From JAEUJM01 sp044221555 (GTDB lineage: Bacteria; Actinomycetota; Acidimicrobiia; Acidimicrobiales; DATDAH01), in contig JBGAOY010000003.1 of the NCBI GenBank assembly GCA_044221555.1, forward strand, positions 124,001 to 188,000: 64,000 nucleotides of DNA. The letters run 5' to 3'. Below, piece after piece: positions 54,790-63,357 of this stretch. The notes below the pieces were generated by a model, which saw nothing but the letters and a program-made list of their open reading frames with translations, searched no databases and was not told the DNA's origin. The position numbers were made by a program, and so were the translations under genes. The first letter of the stretch is position 1; each line of letters starts with the position of its first letter.

Positions 54790-56637
54790 TCAGCCCACGT
54801 GACAGGGCACCGAGATCACCACGGTGTTCGGGCGGAACAGCAGCTGCAGCTTCAGTGACAGCGCGCTCTGGTTGTGGAGCAGCTGCTCCCACCAGCGGTG
54901 CACCACGAACTCGAGGATGACGACGGTGATGACGTCGTCGCCCCACCGCTCGTCGAGCTCGTCGATGTAGTCCAGCACCGGGCGGGTGAGCTCGCGGTAC
55001 GGCGACGCCACCACCTCGAGGGGCACGCCCAGGCCGAGCGCGGCCCAATCCGCCTCGATCTGCTCGGTCGCCTCGCTGTCCACCCCCACCGTGACCGCCA
55101 CCAGGTGGTGGGCGCTGAGCGCCTCGGCGTAGGCCACGGCGTAGGGGACGCCCCGGTGGAGGCGGCCCACCAGGATCACCACCGTGTTCCTGATGGGGGC
55201 CGGTGGGTCGGTGGGGTCGATGGCCAGGGTGCTGGCCACGTGCGAGTAGTGACGGTGCACCCTGGCCAGCACCAGGTAGATGGCCGGGATCACCAGCACG
55301 GGGATCCACGCCCCCGACACGAACTTCGAGGTGACCACCACGACCAGCACGATCGCGGTCGCCGCCGCACCGGTGGCGTTGATGGCGGTCTTCCACCGCC
55401 AGCCCTGCTCGTGGCGGCGGAGGTGATGGCGCACCATGCCCGCCTGCGAGAGGGTGAAGGCCAGGAACAGGCCCACGGCGAACAGGGGCACCAACCGGGT
55501 GGTCACCGCGCCGAAGCCGACCAGCAGCAGGCCGGCGGCGACCGCGAGGCCGAGGATGCCGTTCGAGAACACGAGGCGATCGCCACGGTTCGCCAGTTGG
55601 CGGGGCAGGTACCCGTCGCGGGCCACGATGGACACCAGCCGGGGGAACCCCGCGAAGGCGGTGTTGGCGGAGAAGATCAGGATCAGGGCGGTGCCGGCCT
55701 GCAGCACGAAGTACATGGGGTTGGCGCCGCCGAACACGGCACGGCCCATGATCGACAGGATCGTCTCGTGCTCGGACAGCGTCGGGGTGAGCCGGTGGGT
55801 GAGCACCGCGATGCCCGTGAACAGCGCGGCGAGGATCACGCCGGTCCACACCAGGGTGGTGGCGGCGTTGCGGGCCTGGGGCTCCTTGAACGCCGAGATG
55901 CCGTTCGAGATGGCCTCGACCCCGGACAGGGCGATGGCGCCCGAGGCGAAGGCCCGGGCCAGGAGGAAGGCGGTGACCGCACCCACCAGCGCCCCGTTGT
56001 GGGTGAAGTAGGCCAACTCGGCCTCGTTCGGCGGCAGGGGGGCCAGTGCGCCCGTGTAGGACCGGAAGAGGCCGACGCCGATGAGCGCGGCCATGCTGCC
56101 CACGTAGACGTAGGTCGGGACGGCGAAGAGCGCGCCCGACTCCTTCACCCCGCGCAGGTTGATCAGCGTCAGCAGCACCAGCAGCAGCAGCGACACGCCC
56201 ACGAGATGGGTGCGCAGCGCCGGGACCGCGGAGGCGATGGCCGCGGTGCCCGCCGCGATCGACACCGCCACGGTGAGGGTGTAGTCCACCATGAGCGCCG
56301 CGGCCGCCAGCATCCCGGCGCGGTGGCCGAGGTTCTCGCGGCTCACGATGTAGGAGCCGCCGCCTCCCGGGTAGGCGAAGATCGTCTGGCGGTAGCTGCT
56401 GACCACGAGGAACAGCAGCACGACGACCACCAGCGAGATCGGCACCAGGTAGTCGACCGCGGCGAAGGCCGCCACCGGCACCAGGACGTGCAGGATCTCC
56501 TGGGTGGCGAACGCGCTCGACGCGATGGCGTCGGCCGCGAAGATCGGCAGGGCGATGAGCTTGCGCAGGCGCTGTGTGCCCTCGGCGTGGGTGGCGAGGG
56601 GTCGGCCGAGGAGGACGCGCTTCACGACGCTGGGCAT
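54790..56637 (-). CDS. APC-superfamily amino-acid/cation permease with cytosolic C-terminal domain
   Basis: 615 residues. About 12 hydrophobic segments fill residues 30-450. Family motifs are FAADAIASSAFATQEIL near the N-terminus (helix 1), FAYPGGGGSYIVSRENLG (helix 3) and SGVEAISNGISAFKEPQARNA (after helix 6). The C-terminal ~150 residues form a soluble alpha/beta, USP-like domain (NTVVILVGRLHRGVPYAVAYAEAL). This design is common in actinobacteria for poorly characterised APC permeases. Substrate and coupling ion are unknown. It is divergent from the methyltransferase gene with overlapping -10 boxes. Confidence 0.88.
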   Translation of the reverse strand: MPSVVKRVLLGRPLATHAEGTQRLRKLIALPIFAADAIASSAFATQEILHVLVPVAAFAAVDYLVPISLVVVVLLFLVVSSYRQTIFAYPGGGGSYIVSRENLGHRAGMLAAAALMVDYTLTVAVSIAAGTAAIASAVPALRTHLVGVSLLLLVLLTLINLRGVKESGALFAVPTYVYVGSMAALIGVGLFRSYTGALAPLPPNEAELAYFTHNGALVGAVTAFLLARAFASGAIALSGVEAISNGISAFKEPQARNAATTLVWTGVILAALFTGIAVLTHRLTPTLSEHETILSIMGRAVFGGANPMYFVLQAGTALILIFSANTAFAGFPRLVSIVARDGYLPRQLANRGDRLVFSNGILGLAVAAGLLLVGFGAVTTRLVPLFAVGLFLAFTLSQAGMVRHHLRRHEQGWRWKTAINATGAAATAIVLVVVVTSKFVSGAWIPVLVIPAIYLVLARVHRHYSHVASTLAIDPTDPPAPIRNTVVILVGRLHRGVPYAVAYAEALSAHHLVAVTVGVDSEATEQIEADWAALGLGVPLEVVASPYRELTRPVLDYIDELDERWGDDVITVVILEFVVHRWWEQLLHNQSALSLKLQLLFRPNTVVISVPCHVG

Positions 56638-56645
56638 TGCCGCCG

Positions 56646-56652
56646 TAGGTTA
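56646..56652. promoter_or_regulatory. Overlapping divergent -10 boxes TAGGTT and TAACCT
   Basis: On the plus strand TAGGTT (56646-56651) ends six bases before GTG 56658. On the minus strand TAACCT (56652-56647) ends nine bases before ATG 56637. One seven-base sequence serves both directions. Confidence 0.5.
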
Positions 56653-56657
56653 GGACC

Positions 56658-57287
56658 GTGGACGACGAACTGATCGCTCGGGCGCTCGCCGCTCGGGGCT
56701 TCATGCCGCCCGACGAGGGCCTGGCCCTGCACGACGCGGCGCTGGTGGCGGGGAGGGGCCCCGCCGCGGGTGCGCCGTTCCTCGAGATCGGCGCCTACTG
56801 CGGCAAGTCGGCCATCTACCTGGGCGCCGCCGCGCAGGAAGCGGGCACGGTGCTGTTCTCGTTGGACCACCACCGTGGGTCGGAGGAGAACCAGGCGGGG
56901 TGGGAGCACCACGAGTCCGACCTGGTCGACCCCGACACCGGGCTGATGGACACGCTGCCGGTGTTCCGGCACACGGTGCAGCAGGCGGGCCTGGAGGCGT
57001 CGGTGGTGGCCCTGGTGGGCGAGTCGGCCACGGTGTGTCGTCACTGGTCGACGCCGCTGGCGTTCCTGTTCATCGACGGCGGTCACGGCACCGAGCCCGC
57101 CCATCGCGACTACGAGGGCTGGACCCCCCATGTCGCGCCCGGCGGCACCCTGGCCATCCACGACGTGTTCCCCGACCCCGCCGACGGCGGCCGCCCGCCC
57201 TACGAGATCTACCTGCGAGCCCTCGACGACGGCTTCGTGGACGTCAGTGTCACCGGCAGCCTGCGGGTGCTGCAACGCGCGACCTGA
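56658..57287 (+). CDS. Class I SAM-dependent methyltransferase
   Basis: 209 residues of the Methyltransf_24-type Rossmann fold. The SAM motif is FLEIGAYCGKSAIYLGAAA (about 41-59), motif II is VLFSLDHHRGSEE, and FLFIDGGHGTEPAHRDYEGW (about 136-155) contains Asp and His that in relatives bind metal and substrate. It could methylate a sugar or a catechol-like oxygen. GTG 56658 is leaderless. A run of hairpins follows its stop. Confidence 0.83.
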   Translation: MDDELIARALAARGFMPPDEGLALHDAALVAGRGPAAGAPFLEIGAYCGKSAIYLGAAAQEAGTVLFSLDHHRGSEENQAGWEHHESDLVDPDTGLMDTLPVFRHTVQQAGLEASVVALVGESATVCRHWSTPLAFLFIDGGHGTEPAHRDYEGWTPHVAPGGTLAIHDVFPDPADGGRPPYEIYLRALDDGFVDVSVTGSLRVLQRAT

Positions 57288-57422
57288 GCAGTCCGGCGGC
57301 GAAGCCGCCGTGGGGGGAGTGTGAGGGGGGCGGCTCCGCCGGCCCCCCCCACCCTGGTCGGGACGGCTCCGCTGGCCCGGCCAGAAAAAGAGCCGGCCGC
57401 AGGCCGTCCCAACAGGAGCTCG

Positions 57423-57452
57423 CCGTTGAAGGTGCGCCAGCACCTTCAACGG
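57423..57452. terminator. 13-bp perfect hairpin between convergent genes
   Basis: CCGTTGAAGGTGC-GCCA-GCACCTTCAACGG lies five bases before the end of the leftward toroid-protein gene. Further GC-rich stems (GGCGGC-GAA-GCCGCC near 57296) and a purine/pyrimidine-biased tract fill the 169-base spacer. No gene is seen in it. Confidence 0.85.
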
Positions 57453-57456
57453 TGGA

Positions 57457-58515
57457 CTACTCGTCGAGGGGGAGCAGCGGGGGCAGGACGGCGTCGTGGT
57501 CGACGAACAGCTTCGACCCGGCGGTGGCGCCGGCCAGGGCGTCGGCGGCCAGGATGACCGAGGCCGACGTGTAGGTGGACTGCTCGTCGCCGGGGAAGGT
57601 GAGCTCCTCGGGGTACACGATGCCCGTCCAGTAGCGGCCGTCGTCGGTGCGGTGGGCCTGGGCCAGCGCGAACAGGTCGGTGGCGATGTCGCGTTCGCCC
57701 ACCGCCAGGTGGGCGATGAGGCACTCGCAGGTCTCGGCCGCGGTGACCCACGGGCGATCCGACACGCAGCGGATGCCGCGGCCCTCGAGGAGGAAGGTGG
57801 GCAGGCGCTCGGCCAGGTGGGCCCGGCCGGCGTCGCCGGTGAGGACGCCGGCCAGCACCGGGTAGTACCAGTCCATCGCCCAGCGGTGCTTGGGGGCGAA
57901 GGCGTCGGGCTCGGTGGCGATCACGCGGGCCAGTCGGGCCACGCTGAGCTCCCAGTCGGGCCGCTCGTGGCCGAGCTCCTCGGCGATGGCGATGGCACAG
58001 CGCAGGCTGTGGCAGATGCTCGACGAGCCCGTGAGGAGGGCGAACGACCACGGGGTGCCGTCGGCGTGACGGGCCCACAGGATCTCGCCGCGGGGGGTCT
58101 GCAGGTCGAGCACGAAGTCGATGGCCGGCTCGACCATCGACCACATGGCATCGAGGAAGCCGAGGTCGCGGGTGAGCAGGTAGTGGTGCCAGACGCCGGC
58201 GGCCACGTAGGCGCACGTGTTGGCGTCGAGCTTGTCCTGCTCGATGCCGTCGGCCAGGTAGTACTGGTGCCAGGCGCCGTCGGGGCGCTGCAGGCCGACC
58301 AGCCAGTCGTAGGCGCGCAGGGCCTCGTCGGTGAACCCGCACAGGTCGAGGGCCATGGCCGCCTCGACGTGGTTCCACACGTCGGCGTGACCGCCGGAGA
58401 ACCACGGGATCATGCCGGACGGCAGCTGCCACTCGACGATGGACGCGGCGGTGGCCAGCATCTCGTCGGCGGTGGCGAGGTTGGGCACCTCGGGGAGGCG
58501 GAGCTCAGGCGACAT
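57457..58515 (-). CDS. Alpha/alpha-toroid (prenyltransferase/terpene-cyclase-like) protein
   Basis: 352 residues. The chain contains repeated helical pairs with the pattern Y-D-W-L-V-G-L-Q-R-P-D-G-A-W, similar to the QW-type repeats of squalene-cyclase and prenyltransferase toroids, and further repeats at FVLDLQTPRGEILWARHADGTPW (read in parts) and DGRYWTGIVYPEEL. No catalytic DxDD motif of class II terpene cyclases is evident, so a glycan-binding or -processing role is equally possible. It overlaps the methyltransferase gene by 11 bp and ends the glycosyltransferase-led operon. Confidence 0.78.
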   Translation of the reverse strand: MSPELRLPEVPNLATADEMLATAASIVEWQLPSGMIPWFSGGHADVWNHVEAAMALDLCGFTDEALRAYDWLVGLQRPDGAWHQYYLADGIEQDKLDANTCAYVAAGVWHHYLLTRDLGFLDAMWSMVEPAIDFVLDLQTPRGEILWARHADGTPWSFALLTGSSSICHSLRCAIAIAEELGHERPDWELSVARLARVIATEPDAFAPKHRWAMDWYYPVLAGVLTGDAGRAHLAERLPTFLLEGRGIRCVSDRPWVTAAETCECLIAHLAVGERDIATDLFALAQAHRTDDGRYWTGIVYPEELTFPGDEQSTYTSASVILAADALAGATAGSKLFVDHDAVLPPLLPLDE

Positions 58516-59323
58516 CGACCGTCTGCCTTTCGGGGTGGGGGGCGGGCTCGTCGGCGGGGTGCGAGTGGGACGCGGCGGCCCGGTCGGGCCGCCGGGGGGC
58601 GGCGCGCAGGGGTTTGCGGGCGTAGATCACCAGGCTCTTGCCGATGAGCGGTTGCAGCAGCTTCTCGGCCACCTGGAGCACCAATGGCTGCTTCACGATG
58701 TCCCAGGTCAACAGCTTCAGGTACGCCTTCACCAGGGGGTTGTCGTCGTTGGTGGGGCCGACCGCGCACTTCAGCCACCAGTAGGGGGAGTGCAGTGCGT
58801 GGGCGTGGTGCGACCCGCCCGGCTCGAGGCCGGCGGCGCGCATCTTGTCGCGCAGCTCGTCCTCGGTGTAGATCCGCACGTGGCCGCCCACCACGAAGGG
58901 GGCGTGGTACTCGTCGGAGAGCTTCCAGCAGATCTGCTCGGGCAACCAGGCCGGGATGGTGGCGGCGATGATGCCGCCGGGTCGCAGCACGCGCATGAGC
59001 TCGGCGAGGGCGCCCTCGTCGTCGGGCACGTGCTCGAGCACCTCGCTGGCGATGATGCGGTCGAACGTGTCGTCGGGGAAGGGCAGCGTGACGGCGTCGC
59101 CGTTGACCCCGGTGGCGAGGCCGTGGGTGGGGCCCTCACCGGCTTGCTGCATGGCGCCGAAGATGCCCCGTACATCGACCAACTCGCTGTGCGAGTAGTC
59201 GAAGGCGATCACCCGGGCGCCGCGCCGGTAGGACTCGAAGGCATGGCGGCCGGCGCCGCAGCCCATGTCGAGCAGCAGGTCGCCGGCCTCGAGGCCGAGG
59301 CGGTCGTAATCGACGGTGAGCAC
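58505..59323 (-). CDS. Class I SAM-dependent methyltransferase
   Basis: 272 residues. Motif I is LLLDMGCGAGRHAFESYRRGA (about 17-37 in parts), motif II acidic VIAFDYSHSEL, motif post-I FDRIIASEVLEHVPDDEGAL and RVLRPGGIIAATIP complete a Methyltransf_11 fold. The C-terminal ~80 residues are Pro/Arg/His-rich and probably flexible. GTG 59323 lies 31 bases after the glycosyltransferase stop. The middle position in the triad suggests methylation of a sugar or lipid carrier. Confidence 0.85.
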   Translation of the reverse strand: MLTVDYDRLGLEAGDLLLDMGCGAGRHAFESYRRGARVIAFDYSHSELVDVRGIFGAMQQAGEGPTHGLATGVNGDAVTLPFPDDTFDRIIASEVLEHVPDDEGALAELMRVLRPGGIIAATIPAWLPEQICWKLSDEYHAPFVVGGHVRIYTEDELRDKMRAAGLEPGGSHHAHALHSPYWWLKCAVGPTNDDNPLVKAYLKLLTWDIVKQPLVLQVAEKLLQPLIGKSLVIYARKPLRAAPRRPDRAAASHSHPADEPAPHPERQTVDVA

Positions 59324-59354
59324 GGTTCAGCGAGCTTTCGAACGTCGGCGGGGA

Positions 59355-60746
59355 TCAGGTGGCCGCGCGGCGACGAGGGACGAGGAGCCTTGACGACCGC
59401 GATGAGCCGTCAGGCGAAGAGCCGAAGGCCAGGAGCCTTGATGGTCGCGATGAGCCGTCAGGCGAAGAGCCGAGAAGCAGGGTGGGTTCCGCCAGGCGGG
59501 CGCGGTACTGCTCGACGGTCTTGACGGCGGTGACCTTCCAGCTCCAGCGCTCGATGATGCGCTGGCGGCCGGCGGCACCGATGCGGTCGCGCAGGGCCGG
59601 GTCGTCGAGGCCCCTGCGGAGGGCGGCGGCGAGGGCGTCGGAGTCGCCGGGAGGCACCAGCAGCGCGGTGTCGTTGTCGGCGCCGACCACTTCGGGCAGG
59701 GCGCCCCCCGTGGTGGCCACCAGTGGCACGCCACACGACATGGCCTCGATGGCCGGCAGCGAGAACCCCTCGTACAGCGAGGGCACGACGGCCAGCTCGG
59801 CCTCGGAGTACAGCTCGACGATGCGCTCCTCGGACACGCCGCTGACGAAGCGGACGGCGCCGGAGAGCCCCAGCTCGGCGAGGGTGCGCGAGGTGCGGCC
59901 CTCCTCCTTGGGCTTGCCGATCACGACGAGCTCGATGTCGTCGCGCTCGGTGCGCAGCTTGGCCACCGCCTCGAGCAGGTACACGAGGCCCTTCATGGTG
60001 ACGTCGGCGCTGGCGGTGGTGATCAGCCGACCGGGGATGCGCGCCACGGTGGGCACGGGCTTGAAGATGTCGGGGTCGACGCCCACCGGCACCACGTGCA
60101 GGCGGTCGATGTCGACGCCGTGGTCGCGGGCGATGTCGCCGCGGGACGACTCGGACACCGTGATGATGCGGGTGAGGCGCTTGGCCACACGGGTCTGCAT
60201 CTTGGTGAACGCGTACCAGCGGCTCTTGGCGAAGCGCTGGTACGCCGTCTCGGCGTGCTCCATCTCGAGGGCCCGGTCGACGGTGATGGGGTGGTGGATG
60301 GTGCCGACCACCGGGATGCCCATGCGCTCGATGGCCAGCAGGCCGTAGCCCAGGCTCTGGTTGTCCTGCACCAGGTCGAAGTCGCCGGTGCGGCCCTTCA
60401 GGTGCTTCCAGGCGCGCAGGCTGAACGCCAGCGGCTCGGGGAAGGTGCCGCTGGTGAAGGCGAGCACCTCGGCCCAGTCGGTCCAGTCCTTGAGCTCCCA
60501 CACCCCTGGCATGCGCATGGGGAAGTGGTCGTTGTAGATCTCGAGGCTGGGCAGCTTGACCAGCGGCACCTCGTCGACCAACTCGGGGTAGGGCGGCCCG
60601 CCCAGCACCTCGACGTGGTGGCCCAGATCGTCCAGGGCCTTGGAAAGGTGGCGGACGTACACGCCTTGGCCCCCGCAGTGCGGCTTGCCGCGGTAGGCGA
60701 GGAGGGCGATCCGCAGGGGACCGTCGATGTGGGGTGATGAAGCCAA
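59355..60746 (-). CDS. GT4-family glycosyltransferase with repeat-derived C-terminus
   Basis: 463 residues of the GT-B fold. The N-terminal domain begins LRIALLAYRGKPHCGGQGVY (G-G-x-G-V-x-V loop). The nucleotide-sugar site is VVPSLYEGFSLPAIEAMSCGVPLVATTGGALPEV, read in parts, with the E-x7-E motif near residues 344-352. TTG 60746 is the only plausible start, with GGAAAGG nine bases upstream. The last ~38 residues come from two copies of a dispersed DNA repeat (GSSPDGSSRPSRLLAF and a near copy) and are unlikely to be part of the fold. It heads the triad with the methyltransferase and toroid genes. Confidence 0.86.
   Translation of the reverse strand: MASSPHIDGPLRIALLAYRGKPHCGGQGVYVRHLSKALDDLGHHVEVLGGPPYPELVDEVPLVKLPSLEIYNDHFPMRMPGVWELKDWTDWAEVLAFTSGTFPEPLAFSLRAWKHLKGRTGDFDLVQDNQSLGYGLLAIERMGIPVVGTIHHPITVDRALEMEHAETAYQRFAKSRWYAFTKMQTRVAKRLTRIITVSESSRGDIARDHGVDIDRLHVVPVGVDPDIFKPVPTVARIPGRLITTASADVTMKGLVYLLEAVAKLRTERDDIELVVIGKPKEEGRTSRTLAELGLSGAVRFVSGVSEERIVELYSEAELAVVPSLYEGFSLPAIEAMSCGVPLVATTGGALPEVVGADNDTALLVPPGDSDALAAALRRGLDDPALRDRIGAAGRQRIIERWSWKVTAVKTVEQYRARLAEPTLLLGSSPDGSSRPSRLLAFGSSPDGSSRSSRLLVPRRRAAT
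59367..59427 (+). repeat. Dispersed repeat, copy 3 (inside a coding end)
   Basis: It carries GACGAGGGACGAGGAGCCTT, a variable middle and GATGAGCCGTCAGGCGAAGA. It is translated on the minus strand as the end of the glycosyltransferase. Confidence 0.8.
59431..59474 (+). repeat. Dispersed repeat, partial tandem copy 4
   Basis: It repeats the right part of copy 3 with a period of 48 bp (16 codons): AGGAGCCTTGATGGTCGCGA then TGAGCCGTCAGGCGAAGAGC. Confidence 0.8.
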
Positions 60747-60833
60747 GGGAGCAAGCCTTTCCAGGCGTTGACCGGTCGGTCAAGTGTACGGGCGTGGGGA
60801 GAGCCCCACCCACCTGACCCCAGGGGAGGGGAT

Positions 60834-60892
60834 GCGGCGAGCGAGGGACGAGCGAGCCTTGAAGGTGCGATGAGGCGTCAGCCGAAGAGCGG
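60834..60892 (+). repeat. Dispersed repeat, copy 5 (intergenic)
   Basis: It carries GCGGCGAGCGAGGGACGAGC, a variable middle and GATGAGGCGTCAGCCGAAGA. It lies between the glycosyltransferase start and the aldose epimerase end. Confidence 0.8.
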
Positions 60893-60903
60893 TCGAACAG
60901 GCG

Positions 60904-61710
60904 TCAGATCCGGCGCCAGTTGACGGTGGCCTCCGCGATGACGGGGTGACCGGGCGAGCGGTCGGTGGCCGGCGTGGCGTGGGCCGGCTCGAGGTTGAGG
61001 GCGTCGGGCGGCCCGGTCTGGGGCTCGACGCAGATGGCGTGGTCGGGCTCGGTGAAGATCACCCAGTCGGTGCAGTGCGACTCGATCTCCACCTCGAGGG
61101 CGCCGGCCCAGCGCAGTTCCGGCGTCTGGACCATGTCGGTGAAGCAGTCGTCCCAGGGCCCGGCGGTGGGCGTGACCAGTGCGCCCGACGGGATGCCCTC
61201 GTCGTCCTTGACCCACATCATCCCCGCCTCGAAGTCGAGCTCGACCGGGTCGCCACGGTCGAGGCGGCGGTTCCACCAGGGGTGCCAGCCGCAACTGGCG
61301 GGCATGGTCCGGTCGCCGGCGTGCACCTCCATGCGCAGGTGCAGGCGATCGTGGGCGATCACGAACGACTGGGTGACGAAGCCGCCGAGCGGCCATCGCT
61401 CGTCGAGGTCGATGCGCAGGTCGGCGGTGGTGGCGGTGCTGGCGGTGACGTCCCAGGGGCGGTCGTAGGTGACCCCGTGGATCGCGTGCGGGGGCTTGTT
61501 GACGGGCAACTCGTAGTCGACGCCCTCCCACGAGAACCTGCCGTGGCGGATCCGCCCCGCCCAGGGCGCCATCGGGAAGCACCCCCATTGGGTGGGCGAC
61601 TCCCGCCGCTCGACCAGCAGGTCCAGCCCGTCCACCGTCAGCTGGGCGAGTCGCCCCCCGGCCTCGGCGTCGATGCGGGCCCGGGCCTCGCCGGCGATGA
61701 GCTCGATCAT
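60904..61710 (-). CDS. Aldose 1-epimerase family protein
   Basis: 268 residues, a galactose-mutarotase-like beta-sandwich. GCFPMAPWAGRIRHGRFSW (about 43-61) is the substrate-binding loop with Arg. NKPPHAIHGVTYDRPW supplies a conserved His, CGWHPWWNR is the second His motif, and VEPQTGPPDALN near the C-terminus has the catalytic Glu. It interconverts anomers of aldoses or hexose-6-phosphates. Leaderless start: TAGCGT ends seven bases before ATG 61710. Confidence 0.88.
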   Translation of the reverse strand: MIELIAGEARARIDAEAGGRLAQLTVDGLDLLVERRESPTQWGCFPMAPWAGRIRHGRFSWEGVDYELPVNKPPHAIHGVTYDRPWDVTASTATTADLRIDLDERWPLGGFVTQSFVIAHDRLHLRMEVHAGDRTMPASCGWHPWWNRRLDRGDPVELDFEAGMMWVKDDEGIPSGALVTPTAGPWDDCFTDMVQTPELRWAGALEVEIESHCTDWVIFTEPDHAICVEPQTGPPDALNLEPAHATPATDRSPGHPVIAEATVNWRRI

Positions 61711-61717
61711 GGCGCCG

Positions 61718-61723
61718 ACGCTA
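61718..61723 (-). promoter_or_regulatory. -10 box TAGCGT of a leaderless gene
   Basis: On the minus strand TAGCGT ends seven bases before ATG 61710 (spacer CGGCGCC). No good -35 box is visible. Confidence 0.5.
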
Positions 61724-61845
61724 CCGCTGCCAGTTCGGCACGGACTCCACCGGTCGCCAACTGCCTTCATCCGACACGGTTCGGTGCCGGCTTCGCGGCC
61801 GACGCGGGCCGTCGATCCGCCCGACACCGCCAGGCGGACGGCCCC

Positions 61846-63357
61846 TCACCCGATGCGGCGCTCGCGCCCCCGGCGGTACGACACCTGCGCGGCGATCATC
61901 AGGCCGCCGGCCAACAGCAGCATGGGGAGGTCGCCGACCCTCGTGGCGAGGGTGCGGCCCTCGCGGGTGGCGATGGTGTGCTGCAGCACCTGTCGCTGGC
62001 TGATGCTCGTGCGGTCGACCACGTGCCCGCTGGGGGTGACGATCGCGCTGAACCCCGTCGGCGCCGCCTGCAGCACCCACCGGTCGTTCTCGAGCGCCCG
62101 AAGGCGCGACGACGCCACCTGCTGGCTCTGCACCTGCGTGAGCCAGTACGACGAGCCGTTGGTGGGGTTGAGCAGCACCGAGCCGTCGTGGCTGATGGCG
62201 TCGCGCGCCCGGGTGCCGAAGAAGACCTCCCACGAGATCACCACACCGAAGCGGCCGGCCGGCGTCTGGACGACGGCGGGTTGGTCGCCGGCCAGCGCGT
62301 CACGCCCGGGCAGTTCGCTGTTGAAGCGCTCGAGCAGGCTGCGGAACGGCACGTACTCGCCGAAGGGCACCCGCTTCACCTTGTCGTAGCGGTCGACCAT
62401 GGTGCCGTCCGGTGCGTAGACCACCGCCGCGTTCAGGAAGTGGTCATCGGCACCTTCCACCACGCCCACGATCAGGGTGGTGTCGAGGCGGCGGGCCAGG
62501 TCGGCCAACTCCTCGCCCTCGGGGTGCACGCTGAGGCTGCCCTCCACGTTCACCACGTTCTCGGGCCACAGCACCAGGTCCACCGGTGTGTCGACGTCCT
62601 GGCTGGCGCGGAGGTGCCGCTCGAACACGTCGCGGGGATCGGTGTCGCTGGCCCGGGTGCGCTGCGGGCCGCCCCCCTGCACCACCGCGACCCGTAGCGT
62701 GCCGGTGTCGTGGGCCCGGGGAGCCACCGTCGCCGCCAGCGCCACGAGGGCGATCACGCTCAGGGCGATGCCGGCGTGCGTGGGGGCCCGCTCGTAGAGC
62801 GCCGACAGGGCGACCCCGCCGGCGACCACCAGCGCCACCAGCACCAGGCTTCCCGCCAGCCGCACGGTGAACGCGAGGGGGGCGGCGGCCTGGCTCATGG
62901 CCAGGGTGGACAGCGGCACCCCGCCGAACGGGAACGACCAGCGGGCCCACTCGGCCAGCACGAACGCGCCGGGCAGCGCCAGCCACCGCCAGCGCGACGG
63001 TGGGCACGCGGCCACCGCCACCCCGAAGTAGGCCGCGTACGTGCCGCACGCGATCAGGTAGCCGGGCAGGGTGAGGTCGGCCATCCACAGCATCGACGGG
63101 TACAGCCAGGCTGCGCAGACCAGCCAGGTGCGACGGAACCGGGCCTTCGCCGGTTGGCCGGCGATCAGCCGGTCGAGGAGGGCGATCCCCACGAAGGCCA
63201 GTGGCCACCATCCCCACGGCGGCACCGAGGCGGCGATCACGACCCCGGTCGCGATGCACCGGGCGGCGAGCGACGCCTTGGCCCCACGCGTGAGGGTCGA
63301 CGGCGCGGAAGCCGCGCCGGTGCCGGCCGGCTCGGTGTCGGTGGTCGGCTCGGTCAC
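61846..63357 (-). CDS. lnt: Apolipoprotein N-acyltransferase (Lnt) with Ser at the nucleophile position
   Basis: 503 residues, the usual Lnt length. About six or seven hydrophobic segments fill residues 30-215, followed by an extracytoplasmic nitrilase domain. Of the Glu-Lys-Cys triad, E266 (VLWPENVV) and K326 (DRYDKVKRVPFGEYVPF) are present. The third position, normally Cys in an ICYE-type motif, is S375 in VVISWEVFFG. The rest of the nitrilase domain (LNPTNGSSYW, SRLRALENDRWVLQAAPTG) is well conserved, so the gene does not look decayed. It N-acylates lipoproteins, provided Ser can replace Cys or a different residue acts. The start is GTG 63357. Confidence 0.86.
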   Translation of the reverse strand: MTEPTTDTEPAGTGAASAPSTLTRGAKASLAARCIATGVVIAASVPPWGWWPLAFVGIALLDRLIAGQPAKARFRRTWLVCAAWLYPSMLWMADLTLPGYLIACGTYAAYFGVAVAACPPSRWRWLALPGAFVLAEWARWSFPFGGVPLSTLAMSQAAAPLAFTVRLAGSLVLVALVVAGGVALSALYERAPTHAGIALSVIALVALAATVAPRAHDTGTLRVAVVQGGGPQRTRASDTDPRDVFERHLRASQDVDTPVDLVLWPENVVNVEGSLSVHPEGEELADLARRLDTTLIVGVVEGADDHFLNAAVVYAPDGTMVDRYDKVKRVPFGEYVPFRSLLERFNSELPGRDALAGDQPAVVQTPAGRFGVVISWEVFFGTRARDAISHDGSVLLNPTNGSSYWLTQVQSQQVASSRLRALENDRWVLQAAPTGFSAIVTPSGHVVDRTSISQRQVLQHTIATREGRTLATRVGDLPMLLLAGGLMIAAQVSYRRGRERRIG

